The notes beneath the pieces were generated by a model. It ran no database searches and was not told where the DNA came from. It saw only the letters and a program-made list of their open reading frames with translations. Shown here piece after piece: positions 16,852 through 26,388 of a stretch of DNA of 64,000 nt (position 1 is its first letter; every line of letters starts with the position of its first letter). The position numbers and the translations under genes were made by a program. Origin of the DNA: Flavobacterium sp. JAS (GTDB taxonomy: Bacteria > Bacteroidota > Bacteroidia > Flavobacteriales > Flavobacteriaceae); assembly GCF_020991455.1 (NCBI RefSeq), contig NZ_JAJMOX010000004.1, positions 310,001 to 374,000 of the forward strand, written 5' to 3'.

Positions 16852-18123
16852 TTGCTTTTTAGTACTTTTATAGTATTAAATCTAAAACGCATCACTTTGA
16901 TAAATTTCAATCCATTATCATTATTTCAGACCAAAGGAAAAATCAAGAAAGTTTATAGAGAGGCAAAAGCATCTTATTTAAACCGAATTCGTTTTGCGGT
17001 TGGGATGTTTTATTTCGGAATGGGTTTAAGTTTTGCAACCTGGGCAAGCAGAATTCCCGACATTAAAACGGCCTTACACTTAACAGAAGGAGATCTGGGT
17101 TCGATACTTTTTGCATTGCCAATGGGACAATTGGTAATTATGCCTTTTTCCGGAAAAATGGTAACCAAATTTGGGAGTCATCGCATTTTGATTTTCTCCT
17201 TAATAATGTATGTTTTATGTCTGGCAAATTTAGGTTTGGCAACTACAGCTTTGCAATTGTCGGTGGGGCTATTTATGTTTGGATTATTCGGAAATCTGGC
17301 AAATATTGCGGTAAATACACAAGGCGTTTATACCGAAGTACTTTTTAGAAAAACCATCATGTCCTCTTTTCACGGAATGTGGAGTTTTGCCGGATTTACA
17401 GGAGCTTTAGTTGGTTTAGGAATGTTAGCTTTAAACCTCACGCCGTTTCATCATTTTCTAATTGTTGGTGGAATTGTTTTAATTATGATTGTGTTCAATT
17501 TTAATTTTTTGGTCAAAGCCAAAGAAAAAATTAAACACAAAACTTCTGAAAAGAAAAAGCTTTTTGTAAAACCTGATAGCACTTTAATTTGGCTTGGTGT
17601 AATTGGTTTTTGCAGTATGGCAAGCGAAGGAGTAATGTTTGACTGGAGTGGAGTTTACTTTAAAGACATTGTAAAAGCCCCCGGACCTTTAGTGATTTTA
17701 GGATACACTTCGTTCATGATCATGATGGCAAGCGGAAGATTTTTGGGCGACGGATTAATCAATAAATTTGGTCGTGAACGCGTCATGCAAATTAGCGGAA
17801 TCATGATTTCGGCAGGACTTTTCACAGCAGTTTTTCTTCCCTATATTATTCCTTGTACCATTGCTTTTATGGCAGTTGGTTTAGGAGTTGCTACAATTGT
17901 ACCAACCGTTTATAGCATGGCAGGAAAAAATCCAACTGTTCCTCCAGGCGAAGCTTTGACGATTGTTTCTAGTGTAAGTTTTCTGGGTTTCTTAATGGGA
18001 CCTCCGGTTATTGGACATATTGCCGAAACTTTTGGGCTCCAATTTTCTTTTGCCTTTATCGGAATCTTTGGTGTTCTGATTGCCTTTATGGTTTCTAAAA
18101 TTAGAACAACAGAGGTTTCTTAA
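16852..18123 (+). CDS. MFS transporter, YbjJ-like
   Basis: A polytopic inner-membrane transporter of about 400 residues and 12 predicted helices. The N-terminal signature FGMGLSFATWASRIPDIK followed by LHLTEGDLGSILFALPMGQL matches the YbjJ branch of the major facilitator superfamily, whose substrates are not established. The start is uncertain: the frame opens with TTG at 16852, another TTG lies at 16897, and the first ATG falls inside helix 1, so the true start is a non-ATG codon upstream of the YLNRIRF segment. The gene runs alone between repeat-bearing spacers. Confidence 0.85.
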   Translation: MLFSTFIVLNLKRITLINFNPLSLFQTKGKIKKVYREAKASYLNRIRFAVGMFYFGMGLSFATWASRIPDIKTALHLTEGDLGSILFALPMGQLVIMPFSGKMVTKFGSHRILIFSLIMYVLCLANLGLATTALQLSVGLFMFGLFGNLANIAVNTQGVYTEVLFRKTIMSSFHGMWSFAGFTGALVGLGMLALNLTPFHHFLIVGGIVLIMIVFNFNFLVKAKEKIKHKTSEKKKLFVKPDSTLIWLGVIGFCSMASEGVMFDWSGVYFKDIVKAPGPLVILGYTSFMIMMASGRFLGDGLINKFGRERVMQISGIMISAGLFTAVFLPYIIPCTIAFMAVGLGVATIVPTVYSMAGKNPTVPPGEALTIVSSVSFLGFLMGPPVIGHIAETFGLQFSFAFIGIFGVLIAFMVSKIRTTEVS

Positions 18124-18202
18124 TCTCGCGAAGTCACAGTCCAGAGGCTTCGGGAGCAAAGTTTTGTTTAGGCAGTTCCGAAGGAACAAAATATATTGTA
18201 GG

Positions 18203-18220
18203 GATGGATTTTAATCCATC
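18203..18220. other. Small hairpin GATGGATT/AATCCATC
   Basis: Perfect 8-bp arms with a TT loop after the MFS gene. A short palindrome GTTCCGAAGGAAC precedes it (about 18174-18186). The 424-bp gap 18124-18547 holds these, the larger inverted repeat and a promoter; no gene is seen. Confidence 0.5.
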
Positions 18221-18242
18221 ATTCGCAATCAAAACCCAATCT

Positions 18243-18342
18243 TGTCATTTCGACGAAGGAGAAATTTTCGCAAGTAACTCCGCAACGAAAATCCAATCTT
18301 TGTCAAGCTTCTCGCGGAGATTTCTCCTTCGTCGAAATGACA
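18243..18342. repeat. 23-bp perfect inverted repeat
   Basis: Arms 18243-18265 and 18320-18342 are exact complements (core CATTTCGACGAAGGAGAAAT), 54 bp apart. No micro-tandem unit is obvious within the arm, so it may be another class of intergenic palindrome. Confidence 0.75.
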
Positions 18343-18421
18343 TAAAATGAAAAAACGCTAATTATTATTATCTTTTTATAAAATTAATTAACAAGAAATA
18401 ACTCATTTATTAAATTTTATC

Positions 18422-18429
18422 TATATTTG
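18422..18429 (+). promoter_or_regulatory. Candidate -7 box (TATATTTG)
   Basis: TAnnTTTG match about 120 bp upstream of the TonB-dependent receptor gene. Confidence 0.4.
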
Positions 18430-18547
18430 AATTTCAAATATTCTTTTCCAGAAACCAATTTTATCTTTTGATATAAAAATTAAAATGTTTTGAGAACCAA
18501 AGCAATTTTAATCTGAAAACTATTTATCAAAATAAATTGGAATTTTC

Positions 18548-21385
18548 ATGGGCAAAACACACACATTGCTTATTATTTTATTGTCTTTTAAAGTTGCTTT
18601 TGCACAACAGAAAACTATTTTTTCAGGAGTAGTAATGGATGCAAAAACGCAAAATCCTTTAGAAAATGTTGTTGTAAGTATTCAAAATTCTACAATAACA
18701 CAACTCACAACTAAAAACGGAAAATTCGAATTACATTCCTCAATAAAAGGAGAACAATTGCTCTTGCTGCACAGTCAGGGTTATAAAGATTTACTTTTAA
18801 AAGTACAATCAAATTTTGAGCAACAGGTAAATCTGGGAATACTTCAATTAGAAGATCGTTTTACAGATGAAACTCCAGGAGCTTTAATTTCTTTATTAGA
18901 AAGTGATTTGACAGGTGATAACAGTTCGTCTGAAATGACTTCCGGTTTATTACAATCATCAAAAGATGCTTTTATGCAGGCTTCGGCATTCAATTGGGGA
19001 CAAGCCCGATTTAGAGTTCGTGGTTTAGACAGCGAAAACGGAACCATGATGCTTAACGGAATGGTCATGAACAAAATCTATGACGGAAGATCGCAATGGA
19101 GTAATTGGGGAGGTTTAAATAACGTACTCAGAAATCAGGAATTTTCGGTAGGAGCAGCAGCTTCAAACTACACATTTGGAGGAATTTTGGGAACACAGCA
19201 GATATTTACCCGTGCTTCAATGTATAGAAAAGGCACACAAATTACCTTTTCAGGAAATAATACAGCTTATAATTTGCGAGCAATCGGTACTTATGCTTCA
19301 GGGATGAATGCTTCTGGTTGGGCATTTGCGATTTTAGCAGGAAAACGTTGGTCTGGAGAAGGTTATTTTGAAGGAACAAATTTTGATGCCGAATCCTTTT
19401 TTATAAGTATAGAAAAGAAATTAAACAAAAGGCAATCGTTGAATTTTACAGGATTTTATACGCCAAGTACACGTGCCAAAAATTCGGCAAATACAAATGA
19501 AGTAACGCAATTAACAAACGAAAAATACAACTCGTATTGGGGTTTTCAGAATGGCGAAAAACGAAACGCCAGAATCAAAAAAGTTGAAGAACCATTGCTG
19601 ATGCTTAATCATTATTTTAAGATTGATGAAAAAACAAATCTTAATTCGAGTGTAATGTATCAGTTTGGAAAAGTAGGAAACAGCAACATCGATTATCAGA
19701 GAGTCAATAGTCCGGATCCTGTTTATTATCGAAAATTGCCCAGTTATTACAGTTCGCTTTATGCAAAAGACAATGGAGAATTTTCAGGAGAATTTACACC
19801 AGATTATGAGAATGCCGAAAAAAGTAAAGCGTTGTTTCTTGAGAAACCTCAAATAGAATGGGATGTGATGTATCGGGCAAATCAAAGATCTGTTATCAAT
19901 TCTAATGGAGTGACGACAGGATATGAAGCTGCACAAAGTCATTATGTTTTGTATGAAGATCGAACAGACGATAAGACACTTGCAGCAAATTCAAACTTAA
20001 ATATACAGCTTTCAGAAAATAGTGCTTTTGATGGCGGAATTACTTTTAGGAATCTAAAATCACATCAGTTTCAATATCTTTTAGATTTACTTGGAGGGCA
20101 ATATTTTGAAGATATAGATGCTTTTTATACCGGAAACGAAGCGCAATCAGATTTGCAAAACCCAAATCGTCAAGTTAAAGAAGGAGACGTTTATGGTTAC
20201 AATTATAATTTTATAGCCACGACAATTGATGCTTTTACTCAATTCAGATTCTCCTATAAAAAAGTTGATTTCTATTTAGGGCAATCGTATTCTGTTTCAA
20301 ATTATCAAAGAGAAGGATTGTATCAAAACGGAATTTACCCGACATCTTCCCTCGGCAAAAGCCAAAAAGTAGACTTTGAAAATTTTGGATTTAAAGGTGG
20401 GTTTACGTATAAAATTTCAGGAAAACAATGGTTATTTTTTAACGGAATGCATCTTACGAGAGCACCATCACTTCGAAATACATTTTCAAATTCACGTTTG
20501 AATAATTCAGTTGTTAACGGAATCGAAAATGAGAACATCAGCAGTGCTGAAGGAAATTATGTTTTTCATTCGCCAAGACTTAAAATGCGTTTTACAGGGT
20601 ATTATACTTTGATAAAAAACACCACTAAAACTTCCTTTTTTTATGCAGAAGGAATTTTTGACAGAGGAGCAAGTTATAATAGTACGGATGCTTTTGTTAG
20701 TCAGACTTTAACTCATTTAGATAAGAAAAACATTGGAACAGAACTAAGTTTTGAATATCAAATATCGTTAACGCTAAAAACTACTTTGTCCGCTGCTTAC
20801 GGTAATTATACCTACAACAGTAATCCAAATGTTTCGATTACAAACGATGCGAATGCGGCAAAAGGTGATACACAACTGACTTTTGATTTTGGAGAATCTT
20901 ATCTCAAAAATTATAAGCAGCCCGGAATGCCACAACAAGCTTACTCGTTTGGATTAGAATATAGAGATCCAAAATATTGGTGGTTGGCCGCAAATATTAA
21001 TTATATGACTGAAAGTTATATTGATGTCTCGCCAATAGCCAGAACAGCACGTTTTTATAAGAACTCAATAAGTGGTCTCGTTTTTCCTGAAGCTACAGAA
21101 GAGCGAGCAGCTGCTTTATTAAAACAAGAAAAATTTGATCCAATTTCTTTATTGAATGTTTCAGGAGGAAAATCATGGAGAATTTCCCGCAAATATATTG
21201 GACTTTTTGCGAGTGTAAACAATGTTCTCGATTTAACGTATAAAACAGGCGGTTTTGAGCAAGCACGAAATGCCAATTTCAGGGCACTTAATCAAGATGT
21301 CTCTAGTGGAACACCATCATTTGGCCCCAAATATTTTTACGGATATGGACGAACTTATTTCGTGAATTTAACTGTCAGTTTGTAA
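18548..21385 (+). CDS. TonB-dependent receptor
   Basis: A 945-residue outer-membrane transporter. Signal peptide ends KVAFAQ (about residue 20). Next is a carboxypeptidase-regulatory-like domain (about 23-95, FSGVVMDAKTQNPLENVVV), then a plug region (about 110-230; FRVRGLDSENGTMMLNGMVM) and a 22-strand barrel ending YGRTYFVNLTVSL. It is not SusC-like in length and no SusD gene follows. The partner gene 21 bp downstream encodes a DUF5689 lipoprotein that is interrupted. Cargo is unknown. The receptor frame itself is intact. Confidence 0.92.
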   Translation: MGKTHTLLIILLSFKVAFAQQKTIFSGVVMDAKTQNPLENVVVSIQNSTITQLTTKNGKFELHSSIKGEQLLLLHSQGYKDLLLKVQSNFEQQVNLGILQLEDRFTDETPGALISLLESDLTGDNSSSEMTSGLLQSSKDAFMQASAFNWGQARFRVRGLDSENGTMMLNGMVMNKIYDGRSQWSNWGGLNNVLRNQEFSVGAAASNYTFGGILGTQQIFTRASMYRKGTQITFSGNNTAYNLRAIGTYASGMNASGWAFAILAGKRWSGEGYFEGTNFDAESFFISIEKKLNKRQSLNFTGFYTPSTRAKNSANTNEVTQLTNEKYNSYWGFQNGEKRNARIKKVEEPLLMLNHYFKIDEKTNLNSSVMYQFGKVGNSNIDYQRVNSPDPVYYRKLPSYYSSLYAKDNGEFSGEFTPDYENAEKSKALFLEKPQIEWDVMYRANQRSVINSNGVTTGYEAAQSHYVLYEDRTDDKTLAANSNLNIQLSENSAFDGGITFRNLKSHQFQYLLDLLGGQYFEDIDAFYTGNEAQSDLQNPNRQVKEGDVYGYNYNFIATTIDAFTQFRFSYKKVDFYLGQSYSVSNYQREGLYQNGIYPTSSLGKSQKVDFENFGFKGGFTYKISGKQWLFFNGMHLTRAPSLRNTFSNSRLNNSVVNGIENENISSAEGNYVFHSPRLKMRFTGYYTLIKNTTKTSFFYAEGIFDRGASYNSTDAFVSQTLTHLDKKNIGTELSFEYQISLTLKTTLSAAYGNYTYNSNPNVSITNDANAAKGDTQLTFDFGESYLKNYKQPGMPQQAYSFGLEYRDPKYWWLAANINYMTESYIDVSPIARTARFYKNSISGLVFPEATEERAAALLKQEKFDPISLLNVSGGKSWRISRKYIGLFASVNNVLDLTYKTGGFEQARNANFRALNQDVSSGTPSFGPKYFYGYGRTYFVNLTVSL

Positions 21386-21406
21386 AATTTAAAAAACACA
21401 TTTGTA

Positions 21407-22756
21407 ATGAAAAATACATTTTTAATTCCTTTTTTTGCGTCGATATTCACCTTGCTTTGTAGTTGTAACAATGAAGTCGAAATTCCAAAATTGTCTTGTA
21501 CACAACCTGATTTAGCTGTAAATCAAACTGTTCAAAAAGTTAAGGATCTCTCAGGTTCAGTTCCTAAAACATATAGTTATAATGATGTAATCGAAGCTTA
21601 CGTAGTATCGAGCGATGAAGAAGGAAATTTTTTTAAAGCAATTTCTTTTCAAACTTTGGCGACTAAAGAAATGCCTGCGATAGGATTTAGTATTCCGGTT
21701 GATGTTTCAAATAGTTATATAGATTTTCGTGTTGGTAATAAGGTTTATATAAAACTTAAAAATCAATTCACAGATTTATATTTCGAAGGTTTACGGATTG
21801 GCAGCTTGTATGTAAGTAATTCAGGTGATCCAACAATTGGGAGAGTTTCTCAAAATGATTATAAAAATGTATTAAATGCTTCCTGTACAGTTATTGATGA
21901 AAGTCAATTAGTGCAGTCAGTCTCTGTTGAAGAAGCGTTGAATGATAATAAACTCAATACATTAATAGAATTAACAAATGTGCAGTTTACAGAAGCTGCA
22001 GTTGGACGTCATTATTTTGAAGAATCAAATAATATAGGTGGTTCCACAAATTGGAATCTAAGAGACAAAACAGGTAATCAGATTATTTTTAGAACTAGTG
22101 GTTATGCCAGTTTTGCAGATCATCTTGTGCCCGAAGGAAGTGGAACGGTAAGAGGAGTTTTGACGAAATTTGGATCAGATTATCAGCTGATGATTAGATC
22201 AGAAAAAGATATAGTAATGAACGGAAAAAGAAATGTTCCTTTCTTTTCAGAAGATTTTCAATCTGTAAAAAACAATGTGAATTTTACTTTGCCGGGCTGG
22301 AGCAATATTGTAGAAAAAGCTTCAAAATTATGGAAAAGTATGCTGTACGCCGGAAACGGTTATGCTGAGTTTAATACAACAAGTACAACAGCTGCCGAAA
22401 ATATTGCATGGCTGGTAACTCATAAAATCAATATTACTGATTATAAAAATGCTGTATTGTCATTTAGAAGTGCGTAACATGATTTAAAAGTTGATTCTCC
22501 ATTGAATGCTTTAGAGGTTTATATCTCAACAAATTTTGATGGGTCAAGTATTACTAAAGCAAAATGGACAAAATTAGAAGCAAAATTTCCTTCATTGTCA
22601 ACACCTTCGAGACAGTTTATAAGTTCTGGAGGAATTGATTTGTCTTCGTACTCAGGAAATATTCATATTGCGTTTAAATACATCGGATCCGGTAAGGATA
22701 AAACCCTTAATGGTGCTTTTATGGTAGATGATGTTAGAATTTTTGGCGAAAAGTAG
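21407..22756 (+). pseudogene. DUF5689 lipoprotein gene broken by an in-frame stop
   Basis: The first part (21407-22477, 356 codons) begins with a lipoprotein signal (LLCSC, Cys19 or so) and a DUF5689 domain, a family usually found beside TonB receptors and thought to bind extracellular ligand. It stops at TAA 22475-22477 right after VLSFRSA. The same frame continues at once with HDLKVDSPLNALEVYISTNF and runs to 22756, ending in the conserved FMVDDVRIFGEK of a choice-of-anchor/jelly-roll-type C-terminal domain. Restoring one codon gives a 449-residue protein of natural length, so TAA most likely replaced CAA or a similar sense codon. The gene is a recent pseudogene, a truncated allele, or a sequencing error. 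Confidence 0.8.
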
Positions 22757-22894
22757 GTTGTGTTTTCTTTAAAAATATATTTAATATATTGATTTTCAGA
22801 TAATAATTTAATAGTGTGCTATTTTTGAGATTTAAACTGTTAAAATTTGATAGAATTTTGTATTTTGGTCATCCCAAACTAATACAAATACTAC

Positions 22895-23764
22895 ATGAAA
22901 ACCTATTTTATCGCCATCATGATGATGGTTTTTCCTTGCTTGCTGCACAGTCAGAACGAAGACACAGCGCCTGTTCGATTAAAACAGATCAACATTGTTA
23001 AAACAAATTATCAAAATTCTAAAGACGGTGAAATCGTTAATAAAACGGTTTTATTCAAAGACGGAAAAATTCAAACCATTACTACTTCAGATGTTATTCA
23101 GCATTTCTTTTACAATTCTAAAGGATTATTGGATATGACTGTAAAAGACAAAGTGGGAAGTGATTGGAAAGAAGTCGTGAATTACACTTATAATGCAGAT
23201 AACAACATCACAAAATTTGTCAAAAAATACCAGGAAGGACCTGATTATATTACTAAAGTAGTGACTTTTGGTTATGAAGGTGCGAGAGTAAAAGTAACCA
23301 CTAAAAAAAGTACGAACCATCAGGATTTAGTTGATGATATCGAATATATAGTTGAAAATGGTATTATCGTAAGACGTACTTCACGTGATAGAAATAAAGC
23401 AATTATTGGTAAAATCGAATATGTTTACACAAATGATAATGTTGTGAAACATAAAGGATTGGTTGGAGATAAAATTTCTAAAACCTATACTTTTGACGAC
23501 AAAAAATCTGTTGACCAGTTAATCGTTCAAAGTCTTTTTGGTGATAACTATAAAGTAATTGTACCGATGATTTCGTATCACGAAGACGAATTTAGCTTTG
23601 AAGCGATCTCTTATAATAACGAAGTAAACTTTAGTCCATCATCTACAGTTTTAGTTGGTGTAAGTAGAAAATACAAATACAACAAATTAAATTTCCCAAT
23701 TTCATGTTCTCAAATTGAGGAAAACGGAATTGTAAAAACGGAAAAAACATTTATCTACGAATAA
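22895..23764 (+). CDS. Exported protein of unknown function
   Basis: A 289-residue protein with a signal peptide (MKTYFIAIMMMVFPCLLHSQ). The mature part is a series of short strands with repeated Tyr-rich turns such as VVNYTYNADNNITKF, VVTFGYEGARV, KIEYVYTNDNVV and KTYTFDDKKS, resembling the YD/RHS-type strand-turn repeats of surface proteins on a small scale. Not recognised. A strong inverted repeat follows, so it is probably its own transcription unit. Confidence 0.7.
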   Translation: MKTYFIAIMMMVFPCLLHSQNEDTAPVRLKQINIVKTNYQNSKDGEIVNKTVLFKDGKIQTITTSDVIQHFFYNSKGLLDMTVKDKVGSDWKEVVNYTYNADNNITKFVKKYQEGPDYITKVVTFGYEGARVKVTTKKSTNHQDLVDDIEYIVENGIIVRRTSRDRNKAIIGKIEYVYTNDNVVKHKGLVGDKISKTYTFDDKKSVDQLIVQSLFGDNYKVIVPMISYHEDEFSFEAISYNNEVNFSPSSTVLVGVSRKYKYNKLNFPISCSQIEENGIVKTEKTFIYE

Positions 23765-23786
23765 TTTTCTGTTTTTAAACTTATTT

Positions 23787-23853
23787 AAAACCATCTAAAA
23801 ATTAGATTTTATTGAGATTAAGTTCTTAATATTCTTAATTTTTAGATGGTTTT
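23787..23853. repeat. 18-bp perfect inverted repeat
   Basis: AAAACCATCTAAAAATTA (23787-23804) and its exact complement (23836-23853) with a 31-base loop that contains ATTGAGATTAAG. It lies 23 bp after the unknown exported gene and can act as its 3' structure. Confidence 0.7.
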
Positions 23854-23930
23854 GTTTTGTGGCATTATGATAAATTGCCAATAAGAACTTAAAAAAGAAA
23901 TTCTATAAGTGTTAGTACCTTACAAATCAT

Positions 23931-23938
23931 TAAATTTG
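23931..23938 (+). promoter_or_regulatory. -7 box of hflX (TAAATTTG)
   Basis: TAAATTTGCA, a classic flavobacterial -7 element, 16 bp before the hflX ATG, giving a very short leader. Confidence 0.55.
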
Positions 23939-23954
23939 CACCTTATTCAAAGCT

Positions 23955-25190
23955 ATGTTAGAAAAAGAAGTTATAAATTTTGAAAGAACTGCGATTGTTG
24001 GTATTGTGACTCAAAATCAAAGTGAGGAAAAACTTAACGAATATCTGGATGAACTGGAGTTTTTGACTTTTACCGCAGGTGGTGAAGTTATAAAGCGCTT
24101 TTCTCAAAAAATGGAACGCCCAAACCCGAAGACTTTTATGGGAACGGGAAAAATAGAAGAAATCAATCTTTTTGTAAAAGAAAACGACATATCGACTTTA
24201 ATTTTTGATGATGAATTATCGCCATCTCAGCAAAAAAATATTTCTAGAATTATAGATTGTAAAATTTTAGACAGAACCAATTTGATTCTGGATATTTTTG
24301 CGCAAAGAGCCGAGACTTCATACGCAAGAACTCAGGTCGAGTTGGCGCAATGTATCTATTTATTACCACGACTTTCCGGTTTGTGGACGCACCTTGAACG
24401 TCAAAAAGGTGGTATTGGTATGCGTGGTCCTGGGGAAACGGAGATCGAAACCGATAGACGTATTGTACGTGATAGAATCTCATTGTTGAAAGATAAAATC
24501 AAGACGATCGATAAACAAATGGGTGTTCAACGCAGCAATCGCGGAGCAATGGTTCGTGTGGCTCTTGTTGGGTATACCAATGTTGGTAAATCGACTTTGA
24601 TGAATGCGGTTGGTAAAAGTGATGTTTTTGTGGAGAATAAATTATTTGCAACGCTGGATACAACGGTTCGAAAAGTGGTTATTAAAAACCTGCCATTTTT
24701 GCTTTCAGACACAGTAGGTTTCATTAGAAAACTACCAACACAATTGGTTGATTCTTTTAAAAGTACATTGGATGAGGTTCGCGAAGCCGATCTATTATTG
24801 CATATTGTAGATATTTCACATCCTGATTTTGAAGATCATATTGAATCTGTAAATCAAACTTTGCATGATATAAAAGCGCACGAAAAACCGGTTATAATGG
24901 TTTTCAATAAAATTGATGCTTACAAGCACTTGACGATCGACGAGGATGATTTAATGACAGAGAAAACACCAAGACATTATACACTTGAAGAGTGGAAAAC
25001 AACCTGGATGCATCGTTTAGGAGAAGAAAATGCATTGTTTATCTCGGCTACAAATAAAGAAAATTTTGAGGAGTTTAGAGAAAGGGTTTATGAAGCAGTT
25101 CGTCAGATTCATATTACCAGATTCCCATATAATAAATTCTTGTACCCTGATTATAAGGATGCAGTCGAAAAAGAAGAAGAGCAGGAATAA
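23955..25190 (+). CDS. hflX: GTPase HflX
   Basis: A 411-residue ribosome-associated GTPase that splits stalled or hibernating ribosomes under stress. The N-terminal HflX domain (about 1-195) includes NPKTFMGTGKIEEI, the segment QVELAQCIYLLPRLSGLWTH and the glycine-rich GIGMRGPGETEIETDRR linker. The G domain follows: G1 GYTNVGKST at 206-214, G3 DTVGFIRKLP and G4 NKID. A C-terminal tail ends in an acidic stretch. Complete and of normal length. Confidence 0.96.
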   Translation: MLEKEVINFERTAIVGIVTQNQSEEKLNEYLDELEFLTFTAGGEVIKRFSQKMERPNPKTFMGTGKIEEINLFVKENDISTLIFDDELSPSQQKNISRIIDCKILDRTNLILDIFAQRAETSYARTQVELAQCIYLLPRLSGLWTHLERQKGGIGMRGPGETEIETDRRIVRDRISLLKDKIKTIDKQMGVQRSNRGAMVRVALVGYTNVGKSTLMNAVGKSDVFVENKLFATLDTTVRKVVIKNLPFLLSDTVGFIRKLPTQLVDSFKSTLDEVREADLLLHIVDISHPDFEDHIESVNQTLHDIKAHEKPVIMVFNKIDAYKHLTIDEDDLMTEKTPRHYTLEEWKTTWMHRLGEENALFISATNKENFEEFRERVYEAVRQIHITRFPYNKFLYPDYKDAVEKEEEQE

Positions 25191-25194
25191 ACAA

Positions 25195-25335
25195 TTTACC
25201 GCAAAGAGCGCTAAGATTTTATTAAAGTATCTTCATAAAACACAAAGTTCGCAAAGCTAAATCTACATATAGCTTTGCGAACTTTGTGTTTTTATATAGC
25301 CTAACTTATATAAACTTTGCGTTCTTTGCGGTAAA
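25195..25335. repeat. Nested inverted repeat of CGCAAAGTT units
   Basis: Outer arms of 13 bp (TTTACCGCAAAGA at 25195 and complement at 25323-25335) enclose a 23-bp perfect hairpin (25237-25259 with 25270-25292; core ACAAAGTTCGCAAAGCTA). Units are 9 bases: CGCAAAGAG, CGCTAAGAT, CACAAAGTT, CGCAAAGCT. It fills the space between two convergent genes (hflX and DUF3078) and the inner hairpin, followed by Ts, probably terminates both. Confidence 0.8.
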
Positions 25336-25359
25336 ATATAAGTAGTTTCCAGTTTCAAA

Positions 25360-26310
25360 TTAGAATCCGAAGTTAATTCCTAAACCAAAAACTTCTCTGG
25401 TTTGGAAGCCTTGAAAAGCATTGTCGTCATAAATAGCCTGGAAGGATAAATTGGCAGATAGAAATTTGTTTACTTTCATGATTATATTTAATGAGTAATT
25501 GATATCTACGTTTTGAGGATCTTCTAGGTAATTGGAATATAAATTCAATGTATTTTCAGCCGTTACATTGGTCATTAAGGCTAATTTGTAATAAACGGAT
25601 GCATAGAAACCTAATTCGTAACGCATGGTTTTGTTAGCATCTACTCCAAAATAATCACCATCAACATACGGAAGGCCAGTTGCAGGATCAATTCCAGAAG
25701 TATAGGCGCCATCTACAAAAGTAAATTTAGAAGTTATAGGGGCAAAGTTTATTTTTAAATTTTCATCTTTTGACCAATAAATACCGGGACCTGTAGTAAG
25801 ATAACCCGGAGACATAAATCGAGTATTTTCGGTTCTGATTTCTTTTCCGTTTTCATCCTTGCCATACAAATAACCTGTTGAAAACTGAGTTCTGAAATTT
25901 AGAAAATAAGAGTAATACCAGTTACCAAAAGCTTTTTTTCCGACGATTGAATTAAATTCCAGACGGTCATCGGTCTTTTTTTCATAGTCGGCGTTTTTAG
26001 TTTGCAAAAGCCCGTAAGAAGCTAAAACTTTGTTATCCCAGGTAACATCATCTTTTTTGTAATTGAAATCATAGTTGATTCCTAAAGTTCCTGAAAAGCT
26101 ATCTTCACCTCCTGCAATCCAGTTATTAAAGCTTGATTGATTTAGTAAAAGTGATACTGTTCCTTTTGCTTTCCAGCCTTCTCCCTCGATAGTATCATTT
26201 ATTTTCTTTACTGCTTTTTCAGTATTCTGAATTAATTCTTTTTCTGAATTTTGGGCTTGAACAAAAGTTAAGTTTGCTAAAATAAAAAGTAATAAAGCTA
26301 GCTTTCTCAT
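25360..26310 (-). CDS. DUF3078 outer-membrane protein
   Basis: A 316-residue exported protein. The frame extends upstream to a TTG, but the ATG at 26310 starts a proper signal peptide (MRKLALLLFILANLTFVQAQ). It contains the DUF3078 core (GWKAKGTVSLLLNQSSFNNW near residues 45-64, GTLGINYDFNYK, FLNFRTQFSTGY) and alternating strands ending in FGLGINFGF, the type of last strand seen in outer-membrane barrels. Function is unknown. It is the last gene of the minus-strand SUF-linked series but has a -7 box of its own. Confidence 0.85.
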   Translation of the reverse strand: MRKLALLLFILANLTFVQAQNSEKELIQNTEKAVKKINDTIEGEGWKAKGTVSLLLNQSSFNNWIAGGEDSFSGTLGINYDFNYKKDDVTWDNKVLASYGLLQTKNADYEKKTDDRLEFNSIVGKKAFGNWYYSYFLNFRTQFSTGYLYGKDENGKEIRTENTRFMSPGYLTTGPGIYWSKDENLKINFAPITSKFTFVDGAYTSGIDPATGLPYVDGDYFGVDANKTMRYELGFYASVYYKLALMTNVTAENTLNLYSNYLEDPQNVDINYSLNIIMKVNKFLSANLSFQAIYDDNAFQGFQTREVFGLGINFGF

Positions 26311-26334
26311 GGTTTTTAAGTTTAAGTGTAGTAA

Positions 26335-26342
26335 CAAATATA
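26335..26342 (-). promoter_or_regulatory. -7 box of the DUF3078 gene (TATATTTG)
   Basis: Minus-strand TATATTTG, 24 bp upstream of the chosen ATG, which supports the 26310 start over the longer frame. Confidence 0.5.
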
Positions 26343-26388
26343 CTAAAAACCGCGAAAAGGTGTAGGATTTATTGTCTGTAAAAGAAAG

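Noticed and set aside
16852..16980. ATG start for the MFS transporter
   Set aside because: The first in-frame ATG lies inside the first membrane helix and would cut the conserved N-terminus, so a TTG or other start upstream is more likely.
22816..23001. Short plus-strand frame overlapping the start of the exported protein at 22895
   Set aside because: It starts with a non-ATG codon and runs out of frame through the signal peptide of the better gene.
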